Assembly: GCF_016086655.4 (NCBI RefSeq)
Contig: NC_052140.2
Span: forward strand, 1,612,001 to 1,676,000
Source: Lepeophtheirus salmonis
Taxonomy: Eukaryota; Arthropoda; Copepoda; Siphonostomatoida; Caligidae
Length of the DNA stretch: 64,000 nucleotides
Reading direction: 5' to 3'
Positions within the stretch are counted from its first letter, which is position 1; the number at the start of each line of letters is the position of its first letter. This document shows positions 60,551 to 64,000 of this stretch, in pieces. The position numbers and the translations under genes were made by a program. The notes beneath the pieces were generated by a model that saw only the letters and a list, made by a program, of their open reading frames with translations, searched no databases and had not been told where the DNA came from.

Positions 60551-61170
60551 CATGGAGGCGAAAAGCAAAGGGTGTCTTATTTGCTCCACGCCCAAGTGAG
60601 TGTCGAGGAGTTTATGAAGTTCGTAGAATGCTCCTGGAGTCTTGTCTACAATATTAAAAACATGGTGGATTCAGGTCAGAGCCTTGAGAACTCTCTTGGC
60701 AGCGGTAGACGCTGGAAAATAGGGATCATGGAGTACATGGACACTAATATCACTAGGGTTCCGGCCAAGTCGATGAGGCAGCATGCCAAGACTCTCAATG
60801 TAAGTGATTGGATTGTGGGGAAGTACATGAAGGATTTGGAGAAGGCCTCTTATATAAGACGACATCAACAACTGCCTTCAATAGCAACCAAGTAAAGAGA
60901 GAAATTATTGACTTGGTTAAAGAATAATGGTCGGTTTGGGCACTCTCTTCAAAGACTATTTTCCCCCTCATCTATGCCATTTGGGGCATAGAGAAGAGAG
61001 CTTCTCCTGCTCTCACCCAAATTTTGGATAGTCTCATAGACTCCGTCAAGCAGGAGTGGGAGACCATGTCTGAGGCCATCATCAAGACGCCTTTAGGTAC
61101 AGCTTGAAGGTCATTGTAGCAGCCAAAGGAAACCATTTTGAAAAATAGAAAGTTATACCAATCAAAAGAG
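60551..61170 (+). pseudogene. Tc1-like transposase with deleted core
   Basis: A 107-codon frame (60572-60895) holds two helix-turn-helix regions: VEEFMKFVECSWSLVYNIK and AKTLNVSDWIVGKYMKDLEK, with the GSGRRWK hinge between them. After the stop, 60940-61135 encodes in broken frames a C-terminal piece: FPPHLCHLG, then KVIVAAKGNHFEK. The DDE catalytic residues between them are missing, a deletion of roughly 100-150 codons judged against a typical Tc1-like length of about 340. Possibly the same family as copies A-C. Confidence 0.8.
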
Positions 61171-61735
61171 AAGACCAATTTTATTTCATAAATTGTCAAG
61201 TGGTGTTATTTTAATTTAAAATACATTATAATTTTTTATAATTTATTTCTCCAAGAAATTGAAATGGATTCAAAAAATAGATCAATCCGTTAAGGGTTAA
61301 CCCTTAAGTTGAGTTGGTCCAACCGGACCTAAAAAATTAACTCAATTATATCCATCCATTAACAATATTTGTTTTGAAGTTAGTAGACTCAAGATCTCTC
61401 TACATATTTGCTCTCTTATCATTTCAATAGATAGGAAAGGAAGTCTTCACAAAGGAAATAATCATATTTCGTATTTTGCAAGTTTCCTGATGTTTTTTTT
61501 AATCAAAAACAAGAGTTTTGTTTATCTTTATTCCTACTTTGTAAATTTGAGTATGTATTTCTAATAATAAGTCTAATAAAAAGAAAGCCATGATTTTTCC
61601 AATAGATAGATTTAGTTATCTGGATCTTGCGCTGTATTTGTCTGATCGCGTAAAGCTAGATGGCATTAGAAAGATTAGATTTCGTATTAAAAGTACTTTT
61701 TACCCAATTTTATTATTGCTTTACTCAGTATTGTT
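61171..61735. other. Intergenic, no gene seen
   Basis: AT-rich. It probably contains the 5' terminal part of the mariner below, but I cannot fix the end. Confidence 0.4.
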
Positions 61736-61739
61736 TAAT

Positions 61740-62460
61740 CAAGCATCAAAGATGAACACAAACAAAGAGAAAATCCGATATATTTTACAGTTTTTGTTTG
61801 ATCAAAGGGAAAACGCAATCCAGGCGGCTAAAAATATGAATGATGTTTATTTTCCATATAACCTAACACCCAAATATGTGCAATTTTGTATTCGTTGATT
61901 TCGTTCCCGTAATTTTGATGTCAAAGATGCACGACGCTCATGAAGACCAAATATCGAAAAAAAAAGAGGGAAATAGTCGAAGCTGACCGTCACGTAAGCC
62001 CTGTTTCAATTGCCCTAGAGCTAAACTTTGCCCTAAAAGCTGTTTAAAACCACTTAAATAAGTCTCGATTTATAGGTGCCACACGAATTAACTCAAAAAA
62101 CCCTCATGGACCCAATTTACCTCTGCGAATCCCTGGTAATCACAACAAAATCGGTCCCTTTCTGAAGGGGATGGTTACTGAGGATGAAAAGTGAAGGAAA
62201 CCATCAACCAAAAGTGGCCATCTTTAGGTAATAAAGGAGGATTTATTTTTCTATCAGGACAACGCCAGGCCACACACATCTATATTGACTCGTCGGAAGC
62301 TCCACAAGCATGGTTGGGAGGTTCTTATGCATGCACCTTATAGTCCGGACCTGGCACCAAGTGATTTCCGCCTTTTCCATTCTATGGCGAATGATTTTGT
62401 TGGTAAAAAATTCGCCTCAAAAGAAGCTTGTATTGTACTAGAAGGTTAATAGAAATTCAA
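61740..62460 (+). pseudogene. Mariner transposase relic with DNARPH-type motif
   Basis: 61752-61898 reads MNTNKEKIRYILQFLFDQRE, then NAIQAAKNMNDVYFPY, the N-terminal helix-turn-helix of a mariner transposase, ending in a stop after FCIR. The next codons continue FRSRNFDVKDA with further stops. 62255-62450 reads FYQDNARPHTSILTRRKL, then HAPYSPDLAPSDFRLFHSMA, the classical mariner DNARPH and YSPDLAPSD boxes containing the second and third catalytic Asp. The middle with the first catalytic Asp is deleted or scrambled. Of the relics here this keeps the best-preserved catalytic end. Confidence 0.85.
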
Positions 62461-62484
62461 GGTATGACCTTCATGTAATCGGGC

Positions 62485-62685
62485 TTGCTAGAATTCTCAA
62501 TCTGATGTATTGTACCGACTGCTGTGGATGACAGACAGATTTTGACGAAACATTCAACCACTCATAGTCTATGACGTCATTATTGCTAGAATTTTCAATT
62601 TAATGTATTGTACGGACTGATGGGCAAGAAAGACAAATTTTGACAGAACACGCAACCACTCATGTACTATGACGTCAATATTAAA
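62485..62685 (+). repeat. 98-bp tandem duplication, two units
   Basis: 'gctagaattctcaatctgat' at 62487 recurs as 'gctagaattttcaatttaat' at 62585. Both units contain 'tgtattgta', a 'gacagacagat'-like block, 'caaccactcat' and end in TGACGTCA. It directly follows the mariner relic. Confidence 0.8.
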
Positions 62686-62849
62686 AGTGTGGTGGAAGTT
62701 AAGCATCAGTCGTACACGTGTTATGGTATAACCCTGTATTTGTATAAATTTTAGACTTCATATTAGTAGGCCTGTAAATCATTAGCATTTTCGAGATATG
62801 AAATATAATGAAAATGAACATTTAATTAAATTAACTCTGCCAATGTGAG

Positions 62850-63560
62850 GAATGTTTTGAAGGAGAGCAACTTAGATCTCATGAGGTTTTATTAGTAGTG
62901 ATGTAAATTGTGTGTATTTTTTAGCTGGCCCAAATTTGTAGAATTTTTAATTTGAAGAATGATTTATCTCCCCTCAAATGTTGTCATTATTATTTAAATC
63001 CTGAGAAGTGAACTTTGTTTTCGACTACATTCCTATGTGCTCATAAAAGACGGAGAGTCAATGCCTTGTTTATTTCCTTCTCCATCGTCACAGCTTATTG
63101 TAGCTAATCTAATGAAACGCAATGACAGTCGAGCTGATCCCCTCCAAACATTCTTCAAGGGTTAGGGTAACCTTATTGAATTTTTTTAACATGCCCAAAA
63201 TACACACGATTTGTTAGAATAGCTATATCAGTAAGATCATTCCCGCAATTCCCACTGGCAATGACAGAGGCAGAAACGACTCGCTTTTCGATTAACAATT
63301 CTACACTAAGTACAACAGGGACTTACATTCATAACTCTCCAACAGCTCTCGTCAGTGTTACTCTCCGTCATTCATGAGGAGACACTCAATCTCGTGGTTA
63401 CACTATATACGTTCTCTCCTCGAGAATGAAAGAACGATGATAACAACTTTGGAAAGTAAAAATACTGAATAGTGCCAACAACAGCAAAGCCCGCGCACAA
63501 CCAAATGCTTAGGATTTTTAAATCTAATATTATTTCCTGTGCAAAGACCTTTTTGGCTAT
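62850..63560. repeat. Family E inverted pair
   Basis: 62990-63200 is a plus-orientation copy ('cataaaagacggagagtcaa') and 63340-63500 a minus-orientation copy ('ctccgtcattcatgaggaga', 'ctcaatctcgtggttacact'). Together with 62850-62890 they may be the two arms of one larger inverted-repeat element. Confidence 0.5.
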
Positions 63561-63837
63561 GTAATCAGGTAATGTCAATCTGCATAGTGCTACTCGAGTA
63601 CTAACACTTTTTAAACAGTACCATATTTAATTGATATTGTAACCTGTACTTGCAGACAACGCTATGAGATGATAACATTAGTGAACTGCTGATAAAGTAA
63701 TGACCCAAATTTCTGATACTCCACCTCACTCCATACAAAATTTTACTTCATTTCTTGTTATAATAACAATAATTATTGTTATTATATAAAAAATCCTCAT
63801 ATTTCTAAACTTGCTCCAACCCAAACAAGAATTCATG

Positions 63838-63925
63838 GAGCGACGTAGCTCAAAGGACAACTCGTTCTGGAGAAATTATACTCTTGAACTCAATGCGGCT
63901 AGGTTCGAAGCTTGGTTATTTCTAG
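63838..63925 (+). mobile_element. tRNA-derived SINE, 5' region
   Basis: A-box TAGCTCAAAGG at 63846 and B-box GGTTCGAAGCT at 63902, spaced as in tRNA genes, with the same 'ggagaaattatactcttgaa' core as 30481-30597. The acceptor stem does not close, so it is a SINE, not a tRNA. Confidence 0.65.
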
Positions 63926-64000
63926 AGAAGGAAATATAATTAATGCACATATATACTTTAAATTCCTTTGTCAGATGGAGTAATTTTAATACTATAGCGT

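Noticed and set aside
63838..63925. Candidate tRNA gene
   Set aside because: A and B boxes are present, but the acceptor stem does not pair and related copies exist, so it is a SINE.

Overview
This is a eukaryotic, animal-type nuclear window. It is AT-rich, has no bacterial-style packed reading frames, contains genes split by GT-AG introns, and is saturated with Tc1/mariner and hAT-type transposon debris plus many short inverted-repeat (MITE-like) elements and a tRNA-derived SINE. This combination fits an arthropod. A caligid copepod (sea louse such as Lepeophtheirus) is my best guess from general knowledge of that genome style, but nothing in the window proves the species.

Two multi-exon protein genes can be built by hand with every splice phase agreeing. 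Gene 1 (plus strand, 8831-18649, six coding exons, 283 codons) encodes an acidic, serine-rich, probably disordered nuclear protein with a basic His/Arg/Ser stretch and a conserved-looking C-terminus. It faintly resembles FAM53/Simplet proteins, but I do not claim a function. Gene 2 (minus strand, 32574 down to 25312, three coding exons, 207 codons) encodes a secreted or membrane-anchored cysteine-rich protein of Ly6/uPAR (three-finger) type. It has a signal peptide, a CxCxxxxCN-type ending, a C-terminal hydrophobic anchor, and an unusual helical, highly basic insert. The genes are convergent, with about 6.7 kb between their stop codons.

Layout: 1-8000 is intergenic with a hAT transposase remnant, a Tc1-like relic and several MITE families. 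8000-8830 is the promoter and 5' UTR of gene 1. 8831-18649 is gene 1, whose large introns carry MITEs, a degenerate tandem array and two segments duplicated elsewhere in the window. 18650-25311 is the shared 3' flank. 25312-32700 is gene 2, whose 6.6-kb intron is almost entirely repeats. 33100-64000 is gene-free and made of nested elements: three copies of a 0.6-1.4 kb inverted-repeat family (one of them inside gene 2), several Tc1/mariner relics that have lost their catalytic centres or reading frames, AT-rich CAGGGGCG-type elements, and SINE pieces. I find no intact transposase, CRISPR array, rRNA or canonical tRNA.

The two genes show no sign of working together. The main value of the window is the two spliced gene models and the catalogue of repeat families, which cross-validate one another because most occur several times here.
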